This document shows, piece by piece, positions 7,999 to 18,144 of a stretch of DNA of 38,870 bases. Position 1 is the first letter of the stretch. Each line of letters starts with the position of its first letter. This DNA is from Patescibacteria group bacterium (GTDB lineage Bacteria > Patescibacteriota > Microgenomatia > UBA10105 > UBA927): assembly GCA_018821245.1 (NCBI GenBank), contig JAHJMO010000032.1, forward strand, positions 1 to 38,870. Reading direction: 5' to 3'. Position numbers and translations under genes: made by a program. The notes below the pieces were generated by a model. The model worked only from the letters and a program-made list of their open reading frames with translations. It was not told where the DNA came from and did not search any database.

Positions 7999-8376
7999 AT
8001 GCAATTCGTGTTCGCTCCGGATGTACAAAAAATATTGCGCAAAGTTCTGACAAACACACCGTTTGACTATGTTCTTGCAGGGCAAATTGTCTGCATGCGC
8101 AGCTTAGGATCCTCAAGCAGGGCTCGGGCGCGCATTTGGAGCTTCCCGCGCGTATGGCAGATTGCCCTTGGTCAAAAGCCCCACTATGTGATAGAAGTCC
8201 TTTCCGAGCATTTTGACCAATTGAGTCCCGACGACAAAGTTCGCGTCATTATTCACGAGCTTATGCACATCCCGAAGAATTTTTCCGGAGCTCTTGTACC
8301 GCATCGTGGAATTCACAAAAAAATAAATAACCATGCAGTAGAAAAAATTTTCACTATGTACGAAAGATCTGTATAA
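7999..8376 (+). CDS. Putative zinc metallopeptidase (phage-metallopeptidase-like domain)
   Basis: HELMH motif in VRVIIHELMHIPKNFSGALVPHRGIH; ATG at 7999. Confidence 0.65.
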   Translation: MQFVFAPDVQKILRKVLTNTPFDYVLAGQIVCMRSLGSSSRARARIWSFPRVWQIALGQKPHYVIEVLSEHFDQLSPDDKVRVIIHELMHIPKNFSGALVPHRGIHKKINNHAVEKIFTMYERSV

Positions 8377-8386
8377 GCAATACTTT

Positions 8387-9094
8387 ATGATTACCGTTTT
8401 ACATGGAGATGACACAGTCGCTTCAAGAAACGAACTGAACCACCGAAAGCGTGCGGCAGGACAAGCGGATATTCTTAAGTTAAACGGCGCCTCTCTTGAT
8501 GAACCGACGCTTGTTCAGGCTTTGGAGTCACAGTCGTTTCTTGCTGATAAAAAAATCGTCGTCATCGAGCAATTGCTTACACACCTTGGCAGGAAACAGA
8601 AATCCTCCGATAAAATACTCGACTATATTATACATGCTCCAGCTGATCTCGAAGTCATTCTTTGGGAGCCCCGCGAAATCTCCGCTGCGATCCTAAAAAA
8701 ACTCGGCAAAGAGGCAGTTGTAAACATCTATATGCTCCCCAAAGCGGTCTTTACGTTTCTTGATAATCTGCGGTTAAATAATTCGCCGTATTTACTGAAA
8801 CTTTTGATGCAAACTATTGAGACTTACCCTCCCGAAGTCGTTTTTACCATGATTGTTCGACGAATTCGCCAGCTTATTATGGTCAAGGACGGCGTACCTC
8901 CGGACAATCTCCAGGCATGGCAGGTATCACGTTTGACAAACCAGGGAAAGTCATTTACGCTGGTACAACTGCTGGCTATGGAACGACAGCTTCTTGCGAT
9001 TGAGTACAGTATAAAAACAGGTAATGCAGCCTATGACCTTGCGCAACTTATGGAGCAGTGGGTCATTCAGCTATCGGAGGTACGGCATGAATAA
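8387..9094 (+). CDS. holA: DNA polymerase III delta subunit-like (divergent, short)
   Basis: MITVLHGDDTVASRNELN...LESQSFLADKKIVVIEQL...; HolA-type layout; 235 aa. Confidence 0.65.
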   Translation: MITVLHGDDTVASRNELNHRKRAAGQADILKLNGASLDEPTLVQALESQSFLADKKIVVIEQLLTHLGRKQKSSDKILDYIIHAPADLEVILWEPREISAAILKKLGKEAVVNIYMLPKAVFTFLDNLRLNNSPYLLKLLMQTIETYPPEVVFTMIVRRIRQLIMVKDGVPPDNLQAWQVSRLTNQGKSFTLVQLLAMERQLLAIEYSIKTGNAAYDLAQLMEQWVIQLSEVRHE

Positions 9095-10505
9095 GCAAAT
9101 TCCTGACCATGTATTTCGGGGATATGATCTCCGTGGACTTGTGGGGAGCGAACTGGATGAAGAGAGAGTCGAGATGCTAGCCCGCGGCTATGCCACCTGG
9201 TTACTGCAACGAAGAATTTTTGATTGTGTCGTAGGGTATGATTGCCGGCTTTCCGGTCCTTCTTTCAAAAAAGCTATCGTAAAAGGATTAACGAATTCAG
9301 GAATTACTGTTTATGATATCGGGATGACTCTGTCCCAAATTTGTTACTTTGCACAATATTATTTTCGTACACGAGGCATGGTGATGATTACCGCTTCCCA
9401 TAATCCGAAGGAATACAACGGATTTAAGTTTGGTACCGGATTTTCTGAAACCATGCTGACAGACGAAATCATAGAATTACGGGATGTAGTAAAATCCGCC
9501 GCTTTTACGACAAGAGAACCAAAAGGGCAACACATACAAAAAGACATAAAACAATTATACATAGACGATTTGTTTCGTCATGTCGGACCAATTCGACCGT
9601 TTCGCGTTGTGGTCGACGCATGTGCTGCCACCCCCGGCGTGTTTATGCCGGATATTTTGCGGCAGGCCGGTTGCGAGGTTATCGAACAAAATACCAAGCC
9701 TGACGGAAACTTCCCGGTCGGCACACCGGATCCAACAGAGAGCGAGGTACAAGAGCGGCTGGCTAAACGTGTCGTTTCGGAAAAGGCTGATCTCGGATTT
9801 TCCTACGATGCCGATGGAGATCGTGTGGGGATCGTAGACAGCGAGGGCTCTCTTATCTGGAATGATGTATTTGTTTCTATCTGCGCTATAGACGTCTTGG
9901 ATTTTTTGCCCGGAGCGCGCATTGTCTATAACACTCTGTGTTCCAAGCAGGTTGACGAGGTGATTAGAAATCATGGCGGAATTCCGATTATCTGGAAAAC
10001 CGGCCACTCATTCATCAAGGCAAAAGTAAAAGAAGAAAGGGCGGCTTTCGGCGGAGAGCTCTCCGGACACTTCTTTTTCGTCGATAACTTCTACGGCCAT
10101 GATGACGGGGCCATCGGCACGCTTCGATTGCTTGCGTACTTAACGCGTGTGAATAAATCATTACACCAAGTAGTCAGCGAACTCCCGCATTACGTTTCAA
10201 GCCCTGAAATCAAGGTTGGCTGTGCGGACGACGTTAAGTTTTCTATCGTGAGCAACCGTATTGCAGCGCAGATTAAAAAATTGTACCCGAGGGCTAAATA
10301 CGTAGAAATAGACGGTGTGCGCATGGATAGAGACGAAGAAATGCTTATCGTCCGGGCGTCTCAAAACGGTCCGTATTTGACTGTTAAATTTGAAGCTAAA
10401 ACGCAAGAATCATATGACCAACTCAAGCATCAAGTTCGCGACATTCTTCATTCATTTCCTGAAGTCGATTTTTCTAAAGGAGTAAACACAAAGGCGTTAG
10501 ATTAA
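9087..10505 (+). CDS. Phosphomannomutase/phosphoglucomutase
   Basis: FRGYDLRGLVGSELDEE, MITASHNPKEYNGFKFG, YDADGDRVGIVD, GGELSGHFFF. Confidence 0.95.
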   Translation: MNKQIPDHVFRGYDLRGLVGSELDEERVEMLARGYATWLLQRRIFDCVVGYDCRLSGPSFKKAIVKGLTNSGITVYDIGMTLSQICYFAQYYFRTRGMVMITASHNPKEYNGFKFGTGFSETMLTDEIIELRDVVKSAAFTTREPKGQHIQKDIKQLYIDDLFRHVGPIRPFRVVVDACAATPGVFMPDILRQAGCEVIEQNTKPDGNFPVGTPDPTESEVQERLAKRVVSEKADLGFSYDADGDRVGIVDSEGSLIWNDVFVSICAIDVLDFLPGARIVYNTLCSKQVDEVIRNHGGIPIIWKTGHSFIKAKVKEERAAFGGELSGHFFFVDNFYGHDDGAIGTLRLLAYLTRVNKSLHQVVSELPHYVSSPEIKVGCADDVKFSIVSNRIAAQIKKLYPRAKYVEIDGVRMDRDEEMLIVRASQNGPYLTVKFEAKTQESYDQLKHQVRDILHSFPEVDFSKGVNTKALD

Positions 10506-10518
10506 AAAATTGGAGCAT

Positions 10519-11592
10519 ATGAAAGATTTAGACAATATAGCTGCGATGAAAAAGATTGACCTTTCGGGGGTACTGGAGTCTACCGCAAAGTTTGCCGACC
10601 AATGCCAGCAGGCGTGGAATGAATCATCTACACTGCGGTTTTCCGAAAAATACGATCACATATACAACATCGTTGTCTGCGGTATGGGCGGATCACGATT
10701 TACGCCGAGGACCATAAAAGAACTGTATCTGGATCGCATCAAAGAGCCCTATGAAATCGTAGAAGATTATACGCTGCCCTCCTATGTTGATAAAGACACA
10801 CTCGTCATCCTTTCCTCGTATTCGGGTACCACGGAGGAGGTGGTCTCTTGCGGTTACGAGGCTATCAAGCGCGGCGCAAGAATTTCTGCAGTTACATCCG
10901 GCGCGAAAATCGGTGAAATGCTAGAGGAGTATGACAGCGTCGGTTACGTATTTAAGCCCATACACAATCCCTGTGGGCAGCCCAGAATCGGCAGCGGCTA
11001 TATGCTTATGGGACATTTAGGTCTCTTATACGCGCTTAAGCTTATAGATTTTGATACGAAGGACGTAAGCAATGCCATTGATTTTGCTCGAACATTATCT
11101 GCCCTCTACCAATCCAGTGTCTCATCCCGTGATAATACTGCTAAACAACTGGCCCTGTTTTTGAAAGACAGACACCCGTTTATCATCACGGCGGAATTCC
11201 TTAAAGGATTCGGAAATTGCTTTTCCAATCAAATCAACGAGACTTCGAAAATGATATCAGACTACCGTTATATCTCTGAACTCAATCATCACATGCTGGA
11301 TGGCCTAAAACACCCCGAAACGCTTCATCAGAATGGAGTTTTTCTTTTTGTCCTATCCCCGCTGTATAGCGAGCCGATCCGGAAGCGTTTTTCAATTACA
11401 AAAGATGTCGTTGAGAAGCAGAACGTTACTACACGGGAAATCCGCCTGACGGCACCGACCAAACTCGCGCAGGTACTTGAAGCCTATACGCTTTCGGGTT
11501 TTACAACGTTTTATATGGCTATGCTTTATGATACCGACCCCGCAGCGATTCCGTGGGTAGATTATTTTAAGAAGAAACTTGCCGGATCCTAA
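10519..11592 (+). CDS. Bifunctional phosphoglucose/phosphomannose isomerase (SIS domain)
   Basis: VVCGMGGSRFTPRTIKEL, VILSSYSGTTEEVVSCGYEA. Confidence 0.9.
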   Translation: MKDLDNIAAMKKIDLSGVLESTAKFADQCQQAWNESSTLRFSEKYDHIYNIVVCGMGGSRFTPRTIKELYLDRIKEPYEIVEDYTLPSYVDKDTLVILSSYSGTTEEVVSCGYEAIKRGARISAVTSGAKIGEMLEEYDSVGYVFKPIHNPCGQPRIGSGYMLMGHLGLLYALKLIDFDTKDVSNAIDFARTLSALYQSSVSSRDNTAKQLALFLKDRHPFIITAEFLKGFGNCFSNQINETSKMISDYRYISELNHHMLDGLKHPETLHQNGVFLFVLSPLYSEPIRKRFSITKDVVEKQNVTTREIRLTAPTKLAQVLEAYTLSGFTTFYMAMLYDTDPAAIPWVDYFKKKLAGS

Positions 11593-11630
11593 GGGTTGCA
11601 CATCCAGCAAAAATTCTCCATACTAGATAT

Positions 11631-13919
11631 ATGACCAAGAAATTTGTCGTCTGGTTTCAGGATGTTGGAAAAGAAGATATCGATATGGTCGGAGGTAAAG
11701 GCGCTAACTTAGGGGAAATGACAAGAGCCGGATTTCCGGTACCTCCCGGTTTTATCGTGACTGCTCATGCATATAATACATTTCTTGAGCGTTCCAAAAT
11801 CAAAGACAAGATTTACAATCTCCTTTCGGATCTGGATGTGGGAGACAGTGTCGCCCTGGCAAAAGCATCCAGCTCCGTTATAAAACTTATATGCAGGACT
11901 TCATTCCCCCGCGACATTGCCGCAGAAATCATACAGGCCTATTTTAAGCTCGAGCGGGGAATTTTCAAAAATCCTCTTGTTGCGGTCCGATCTTCAGCTA
12001 CTGCTGAAGATCTCCCGACCGCATCGTTTGCCGGTCAACAGGCCACATTTTTAAATGTCGCAGGGGAAGCAAATGTTATCGAAAAAGTAAGAGAAGCATG
12101 GGCCTCTCTCTTTACCGCGCGTGCTATTTTTTATCGTGCCACGAACAAATTTGATCATTTTAAGGTGGGTATTGCCATTCCAGTACAGAAAATGGTTTCG
12201 GCAGATACTTCCGGGATCATGTTTACCGTCGATCCCGTTACAAACGACAAATCAAAGATAGTCATTGAGGCAATATACGGCCTTGGCGAAATGATCGTGC
12301 AGGGAGCAGTAACTCCTGATCATTACGAGGTCGACAAAAAGAGCGGTTCAATTCTTTCAAAATCCGTTCACTTTCAGGAAAAAACGATGTTCCGCAAAAA
12401 CATGCGGACGATAATACAACCGCTTCGTAAATCCAAAGGTGCCAGGCAAAAAATTTCTGATGCTCATATTCTTGCGCTTGCAAAATTCGGTAAAAAATTG
12501 GAGGCTCATTATTATTTTCCGCAGGACTGCGAGTGGGCGATAGAAAAAAATCAACTGTATATCGTGCAAACAAGACCTGTTACTACCCTTCGACTCGCTG
12601 ACGCTCACTCAGGGCAAGCTACACAAAGAGTTTACCCTGAAGCAACTTTGCTACTGAAGGGTGATCCTGCAAGTCCCGGACTGGCATCGGGCACGGTCAA
12701 GTGGCTATCCGGCCCAAAAGAAATTCACAGAATTAACCGGGGAGACGTGCTCGTCGCTGAAATGACAAATCCTGATTATGTACCTGCCATGCGCAAAGCT
12801 GTTGCTATTGTTACAGAACGCGGTGGACGCACATCTCATGCTGCTATCGTCTCGCGCGAACTTGGGATACCTGCGATAGTAGGCGCCAAAAACGCTCGCC
12901 GAATCCTCAAGAATGGGGCTGTCGTGACAGTCAACGGATCGCTCGGAGAGGTATACAAAGGCGCTGTTCTATCTCCAAAATCTCAATCATCCGTCCATAC
13001 TTCTATCGCAACAAACAATATTCAGACAGCTACAAAAGTATATGTAAACCTTGCCGAACCTTCGCGGGCAGAGGCTGTTGCCAAGTTAGGCGCCGATGGT
13101 GTCGGACTTCTGCGTGCTGAATTTATGATTGCGGATATCGGCGTACACCCCAGAAAATTTATAGCTGATAAACGACAGCACGTATTTATACATAAATTAG
13201 CCGATAGCCTGGAAACCATATGTTCAGCGTTTTCTCCCCGTCCTGTTATTTATCGGGCAACAGACTTCAGAACCAACGAATACCGCAATCTCAAGGGTGG
13301 AGCTCAATACGAACCTCCCGAAGACAATCCCATGCTTGGTTTTCGTGGTGCTGCCCGATATGTGGCGGATTCAAAAGTATTTGATTTGGAACTGGAGGCG
13401 ATAAAACTTATACGAAACAAAAAAAACCTCAAGAATCTCTCTCTCATGATCCCTTTTGTCCGCACGCCGAAGGAATTGTTGGATGTCAAAAAAATCGTGG
13501 CCTCCAACGGATTATTTCGGTCACCATCCTTCAAATTATGGATGATGGTCGAACTTCCGACAAATGTTATAAGTCTTGAAAAATTTCTTGATGTCGGCAT
13601 AGACGGCGTATCAATAGGTTCCAATGATCTGACGATGCTTATCCTGGGTACCGATCGGGACAATAGTGAAGTAGCGCATATATTTAATGAAATGGATGAG
13701 TCACTCCTGTGGGCTTTTGAGCGTGTAATTAAAATTTGCAGTAAACGCAAAGTTACCGTTTCGATGTGCGGCCAAGCTCCGTCAGATTATCCTGAACTTG
13801 TCGATAAACTTGTTTCTTGGGGTATCACAAGCATTTCCGTCAACCCTGACATAATAAATAACGTCAGAATGACGGTGTATGAAGCTGAAAAGAAGCATAT
13901 TTTGTCAAAATCCAGGTAA
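11631..13919 (+). CDS. ppsA: Phosphoenolpyruvate synthase
   Basis: VGGKGANLGEMTRAGFPVPPGFIVT, AVRSSATAEDLPTASFAGQQ, GGRTSHAAIVSRELGIPAIVG, IGSNDLTMLILGTDRD. Confidence 0.96.
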   Translation: MTKKFVVWFQDVGKEDIDMVGGKGANLGEMTRAGFPVPPGFIVTAHAYNTFLERSKIKDKIYNLLSDLDVGDSVALAKASSSVIKLICRTSFPRDIAAEIIQAYFKLERGIFKNPLVAVRSSATAEDLPTASFAGQQATFLNVAGEANVIEKVREAWASLFTARAIFYRATNKFDHFKVGIAIPVQKMVSADTSGIMFTVDPVTNDKSKIVIEAIYGLGEMIVQGAVTPDHYEVDKKSGSILSKSVHFQEKTMFRKNMRTIIQPLRKSKGARQKISDAHILALAKFGKKLEAHYYFPQDCEWAIEKNQLYIVQTRPVTTLRLADAHSGQATQRVYPEATLLLKGDPASPGLASGTVKWLSGPKEIHRINRGDVLVAEMTNPDYVPAMRKAVAIVTERGGRTSHAAIVSRELGIPAIVGAKNARRILKNGAVVTVNGSLGEVYKGAVLSPKSQSSVHTSIATNNIQTATKVYVNLAEPSRAEAVAKLGADGVGLLRAEFMIADIGVHPRKFIADKRQHVFIHKLADSLETICSAFSPRPVIYRATDFRTNEYRNLKGGAQYEPPEDNPMLGFRGAARYVADSKVFDLELEAIKLIRNKKNLKNLSLMIPFVRTPKELLDVKKIVASNGLFRSPSFKLWMMVELPTNVISLEKFLDVGIDGVSIGSNDLTMLILGTDRDNSEVAHIFNEMDESLLWAFERVIKICSKRKVTVSMCGQAPSDYPELVDKLVSWGITSISVNPDIINNVRMTVYEAEKKHILSKSR
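12585..12662. repeat. Palindromic element inserted in frame in ppsA (78 bp)
   Basis: Bounded by ACCCTTC (12585-12591) / GAAGGGT (12656-12662) with nested palindromes (CCCT..AGGG, AGCAA-CT-TTGCT); encodes TLRLADAHSGQATQRVYPEATLLLKG in an interdomain linker. Confidence 0.7.
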
Positions 13920-15206
13920 ATGAATAGACAGGTAGTTACTGACTCAAAAATATATTCGATAACCGCACGCGAAATTCTCGACTCGCGTGCAAATCCTACT
14001 GTCGAAACACAGGTTATCCTCAATAGCGGCTACCGCGCCATAGCTTCTGTTCCGGCTGGCGCGTCATTGGGCAAATACGAAGCTGTGGAACTTCGGGATA
14101 AAGATCCCAAACGCTTTGGTGGTATGGGCGTTCTTCAGGCTGTTCGCAATGTCAACGGGCCCATAGCCTCAAAACTTCGCGGAATGGACGCACGCGACCA
14201 GCATACGATTGATCAAACCATGGTTACCCTCGACGGTACTACCGACAAACATGCCTTGGGAGCCAATAGTATCTTGAGTGTTTCACTGGCCGTTGCGGGA
14301 GCGGCTGCAGCTTGTGCGAAAATACCTTTATACACATATCTCAACGCCATATTTCAAAATTACTACAAGACCGGCATAAATACAATTCCAACGCCAACAT
14401 TCAATGTCATAAACGGCGGCAAACACGGGACAGGCAACCTGGATTTTCAGGAATTTCATGTTGTACCGGCCACGGCAAAGCCATTTTCTGAAGCGCTACG
14501 GATCGGTGCAGAGATTTATCACTCGGTTAAAAAAATTCTCATCTACCGCAATGCCGTTCATTCCGTAGGTGACGAAGGCGGATTTGCCCCTGATCTATTT
14601 ACCAATACGGACGCGCTTGAGATGATCGTAGAGGCAATACGGGCAACGCCATACCGCTTCGGCACCGATGTTTTTTTGGGACTAGATGTTGCGGCTTCAC
14701 ATTTCAAAAAGGAAAAGGGGTATCAAATTAAAGACAGGCCTGCGTCATTTTCCGGTAAAGAATTTATAGAATATTTCAAAAAAATGCATGAAGATCACAG
14801 ATTGTTGTTGCTTGAAGATCCGCTCAATGAAGATGACTGGGATGACTGGAAAAGCCTTACAGAGGAGCTTGGAAAAGACATCTTGATCATAGGGGACGAT
14901 TTGCTGGCTACCAATCTAATGCGCCTGCAAAAAGCGATAGATGAAAAAGCATGCAGCGCAATACTTCTCAAGCCGAACCAGATCGGAACGTTATCGGAAT
15001 TTTTTCAGGTTACGGCGCTTGCCAAAAAGCATGAGATAAAGTGCATCGTATCCCACAGAAGCGGCGAGACCAATGATTCATTTATTGCGGATCTGGCTGT
15101 TGCTATTCAATCTGAATATGTCAAATTTGGTGCACCCGCTCGAGGAGAACGGGTGGCAAAGTACAATCGTTTATTGCAAATTGAAGCAGAGTTGAATCTC
15201 AATTGA
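13920..15206 (+). CDS. eno: Enolase
   Basis: ITAREILDSRANPTVETQV, SVPAGASLGKYEAVELRD, GDEGGFAP, SHRSGETNDSFIADLAVA. Confidence 0.97.
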   Translation: MNRQVVTDSKIYSITAREILDSRANPTVETQVILNSGYRAIASVPAGASLGKYEAVELRDKDPKRFGGMGVLQAVRNVNGPIASKLRGMDARDQHTIDQTMVTLDGTTDKHALGANSILSVSLAVAGAAAACAKIPLYTYLNAIFQNYYKTGINTIPTPTFNVINGGKHGTGNLDFQEFHVVPATAKPFSEALRIGAEIYHSVKKILIYRNAVHSVGDEGGFAPDLFTNTDALEMIVEAIRATPYRFGTDVFLGLDVAASHFKKEKGYQIKDRPASFSGKEFIEYFKKMHEDHRLLLLEDPLNEDDWDDWKSLTEELGKDILIIGDDLLATNLMRLQKAIDEKACSAILLKPNQIGTLSEFFQVTALAKKHEIKCIVSHRSGETNDSFIADLAVAIQSEYVKFGAPARGERVAKYNRLLQIEAELNLN

Positions 15207-15237
15207 CACATTGTCGCATTGTTTCACTGATGACAAA

Positions 15238-15267
15238 GCAATGTAGCAATGTAGCAATGTAGCAATG
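15238..15267. repeat. Tandem repeat (GCAATGTA)3-GCAATG running into the gpmI start codon
   Basis: GCAATGTAGCAATGTAGCAATGTAGCAATG; the last ATG (15265) is the gpmI start. Confidence 0.95.
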
Positions 15268-16899
15268 AAACCATTTGTTTTAATTATTCTTGACGGATGG
15301 GGGCTGGCGCCGCCAGGTCCGGGCAACGCAATTTCCCAGGCAAAACTTGTTAATATCCCGCATTTCTGGTCATCCTACCCGCATACACAGCTTACTGCCT
15401 CCGGAATGGCTGTGGGCCTGCCGCCCGGAGAGGATGGGAATACAGAAACCGGACACCTCAATATCGGCGCCGGCAGAATTGTTTACCAGGACCTTCTCAG
15501 GATTAATCAATCAATCGATGACGGCTCCTTTTTCCGAAACAAGGCATTTGAAGACGCCGTCAGTTATGCAAACTCCCGTCATTCCAATATTCACCTTCTG
15601 GGGCTTATGAGTGACAGCGCAGTCCATGCAAACATAAATCATCTTGTTGCTCTTTTGGAGCTTATCAAACGTCAAAATTGTAGCTGTCCCGTATATATCC
15701 ATGTATTTACCGACGGACGGGATTCTCCGCCCAAATCATCCAAAAGATTTCTGACTAAGATACAGGATGCTTGCCAGGAGTTAGGGATCGGAGTGATCGC
15801 TTCAATCATCGGCAGGTATTATGCTATGGACCGTGATCTTCGGTGGGAAAGAACACAACTGGCGTATGAGGCTCTGACTCAAAATATCGATCGGGTTGCA
15901 CCTTCGGCTGAGGCGGCTATAGACCAGGCGTACGCAGAGGGAAAAACCGACGAATTCTTAGACCCTACGATAATACTTAACAAAAACGGCGTTCCGTATC
16001 CGAGAATCAAAGACGGTGATTCAGTCGTGATGTATAATTTTCGGATTGACAGGCCCAGACAGTTTACGCGAGCGTTGGTATTACCCGACTTCGAACAACA
16101 TGCACTACCTCAATCATTTGATCCGTATGCTGTAAAATATTTTCATAAACACATAATTGATGTTCCGGTACGCTCAAAACCTTTTACCAGATCAGTCGTC
16201 CTTTCTCATCTGTTTGTCGTTACTATGACAGAATATGAAAAGAACCTTCCTGTGTCATCTGCATTCCCTCCGATTCCGGTAGCCACGCCAATCGGGAAAG
16301 TTTTTTCTGATCATAATCTTCAACAACTTCATGTGTCTGAATCAGAAAAAGAACGATTTATAACATACTATTTCAACGGATTACGGGAAGAACCTTTTGG
16401 CGGTGAAGATCGCTTAATCGTCCCTTCTCCAAAGGTGGCTACATACGACCTATGCCCGCAGATGTCCGCATATACCGTCACTCAAAAGCTTCTCGACATG
16501 CTTTCTACGGGAAAGTATGCATTCGCTGTCGTAAATTTTGCAAATCCGGATATGGTAGGACATACCGGAAATATCCGGGCGGCCATTGAAGCATGTGAAG
16601 TTGTCGATCGCTGTGTGGGAGATATCGTAACAAAGACCTTGGAAATGGGAGGGGCTTGCTTCATAACCGCTGATCATGGTAACGTAGAAGAAATGCTGAC
16701 ATCAGATGGTTCCATGGATACGGAACATTCTCTATTTCCCGTTCCATTTATGGTTATTCACAGTCGTTTTCAGGGATATCCGCTAAAGCTTCCCCCGGGC
16801 AAGCTCTCTGACATCGCTCCGACAATACTCTCATACGCGGGGATACCTATTCCAAACGAAATGACCGGACAAAATTTAATGGCAGACGTACAGATATGA
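15265..16899 (+). CDS. gpmI: 2,3-bisphosphoglycerate-independent phosphoglycerate mutase
   Basis: LIILDGWG, GNTETGHLNIGAGRIVYQDL, HVFTDGRDSPP, NPDMVGHTGN, ITADHGNVEEM. Confidence 0.96.
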   Translation: MKPFVLIILDGWGLAPPGPGNAISQAKLVNIPHFWSSYPHTQLTASGMAVGLPPGEDGNTETGHLNIGAGRIVYQDLLRINQSIDDGSFFRNKAFEDAVSYANSRHSNIHLLGLMSDSAVHANINHLVALLELIKRQNCSCPVYIHVFTDGRDSPPKSSKRFLTKIQDACQELGIGVIASIIGRYYAMDRDLRWERTQLAYEALTQNIDRVAPSAEAAIDQAYAEGKTDEFLDPTIILNKNGVPYPRIKDGDSVVMYNFRIDRPRQFTRALVLPDFEQHALPQSFDPYAVKYFHKHIIDVPVRSKPFTRSVVLSHLFVVTMTEYEKNLPVSSAFPPIPVATPIGKVFSDHNLQQLHVSESEKERFITYYFNGLREEPFGGEDRLIVPSPKVATYDLCPQMSAYTVTQKLLDMLSTGKYAFAVVNFANPDMVGHTGNIRAAIEACEVVDRCVGDIVTKTLEMGGACFITADHGNVEEMLTSDGSMDTEHSLFPVPFMVIHSRFQGYPLKLPPGKLSDIAPTILSYAGIPIPNEMTGQNLMADVQI

Positions 16900-16903
16900 T
16901 ATT

Positions 16904-17013
16904 ACCCGCCTATGCTTACTTTGCGACTTTTCAGTATTATTCATACACGTCGCAAAGAGCGCATGAGCTGCGGGTTTAAGAAGCACTAAACTCAATAATC
17001 GTTAAGTGCTTCT
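16904..17013 (+). ncRNA. Candidate structured cis-RNA, copy B
   Basis: ACCCGC/GCGGGT, ATGC/GCAT, CTTTGCGAC/GTCGCAAAG, GTAT/ATAC with TATTC loop, AGAAGCACT/AGTGCTTCT; aligns with 7505-7627. Confidence 0.8.
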
Positions 17014-17028
17014 AAAAAAGGAGGGTCC

Positions 17029-18144
17029 ATGAAAATAACCATTTCCGTAATTAAGGCAGATACAGGATCAGTAGGCGGACACAACCGCCCAAGTGACGCA
17101 ATGTTTGACGAAGCTAAAGAGCGCGTGAAGGATGCCATAAAGAATCGGCTTTTGATTGACGGTAATGTCACGTATACAGGCGATGACATAGCACTTCTTA
17201 TGACGCATACACGGGGTGCGGACAATAGCGATATTCATAAATTTGCGTGGGATACATTTGTCGAAACGACCAAGGTCGCCAAAGGTCAGGGGTTATATGG
17301 AGCAGGACAAGACCTTCTCAAAGATGCTTTTTCAGGAAACGTGCGCGGCATGGGCCCGGGGAGCGCTGAAATGGAGATCGAAGAACGCACTGCCGAGCCA
17401 TTTATCGTATTTGCAGGGGATAAATGTGGTCCGGGAGTATTTAATCATGCGTTATTTTCCGCTTTTGCTGATCCCTATCATAACGCGGGCTTACTTCTGG
17501 CGCCTGACATGCGTGCAGGGTTTACGTACCGTATCATGGACGTCAATCACACAGAAAACGATAAAGTGATTACGTTGACGGTGCCACAAGACTATTATGA
17601 CGTCGCATGCTTACTGCGTGATCCCAATCGCTATATTATCGAATCCGTAGTCGAGAACGCGACAGGTTTAACGGCGGCTGTCGCCTCTACTAGCAGACTT
17701 CATAATATCGCAGGTAAGTATGTGGGCAAAGACGATCCGGTTGCAATAGTCAGGAGCCAGAAACAATTTCCCTCAACCGGAGAAATCCTATCACCGTGGG
17801 CAGTTGCTCAATACACGCTTGGCGATAATAGGGGATCGCATCATGTAGCGGTCATGCCGGTCAAACAGAATTCCATCATTTCATTTTTTGACGGTCCAAC
17901 TATTATGTCTGCAGCCGGGTACTGCGTTCATGAAGGCAGGTTAACAGAAGCTGTAGATCTCTTTGATCAGCCATTCTGGGATTTTATACGCGAAAAAGCG
18001 GCGAAGAAAACGCTTGCTATGCGCGAACAAGGATTCTTTAACCCGGCTATGGGACCGCAGGATGAAATGGAATACACAGGCGTGATGGAAAACCTGAAAC
18101 GTCTGGATGCAAAATTTGTGAAAGGTGACGATTCTGCCAAATGA
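17029..18144 (+). CDS. Fructose-1,6-bisphosphate aldolase/phosphatase (archaeal-type FBPase)
   Basis: MKITISVIKADTGSVGGHNRPS, GDDIALLMTHTRGADNSDIHKFAWDTF, GQGLYGAGQDLLKDAFSGNVRGMGPGSAEME. Confidence 0.94.
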   Translation: MKITISVIKADTGSVGGHNRPSDAMFDEAKERVKDAIKNRLLIDGNVTYTGDDIALLMTHTRGADNSDIHKFAWDTFVETTKVAKGQGLYGAGQDLLKDAFSGNVRGMGPGSAEMEIEERTAEPFIVFAGDKCGPGVFNHALFSAFADPYHNAGLLLAPDMRAGFTYRIMDVNHTENDKVITLTVPQDYYDVACLLRDPNRYIIESVVENATGLTAAVASTSRLHNIAGKYVGKDDPVAIVRSQKQFPSTGEILSPWAVAQYTLGDNRGSHHVAVMPVKQNSIISFFDGPTIMSAAGYCVHEGRLTEAVDLFDQPFWDFIREKAAKKTLAMREQGFFNPAMGPQDEMEYTGVMENLKRLDAKFVKGDDSAK

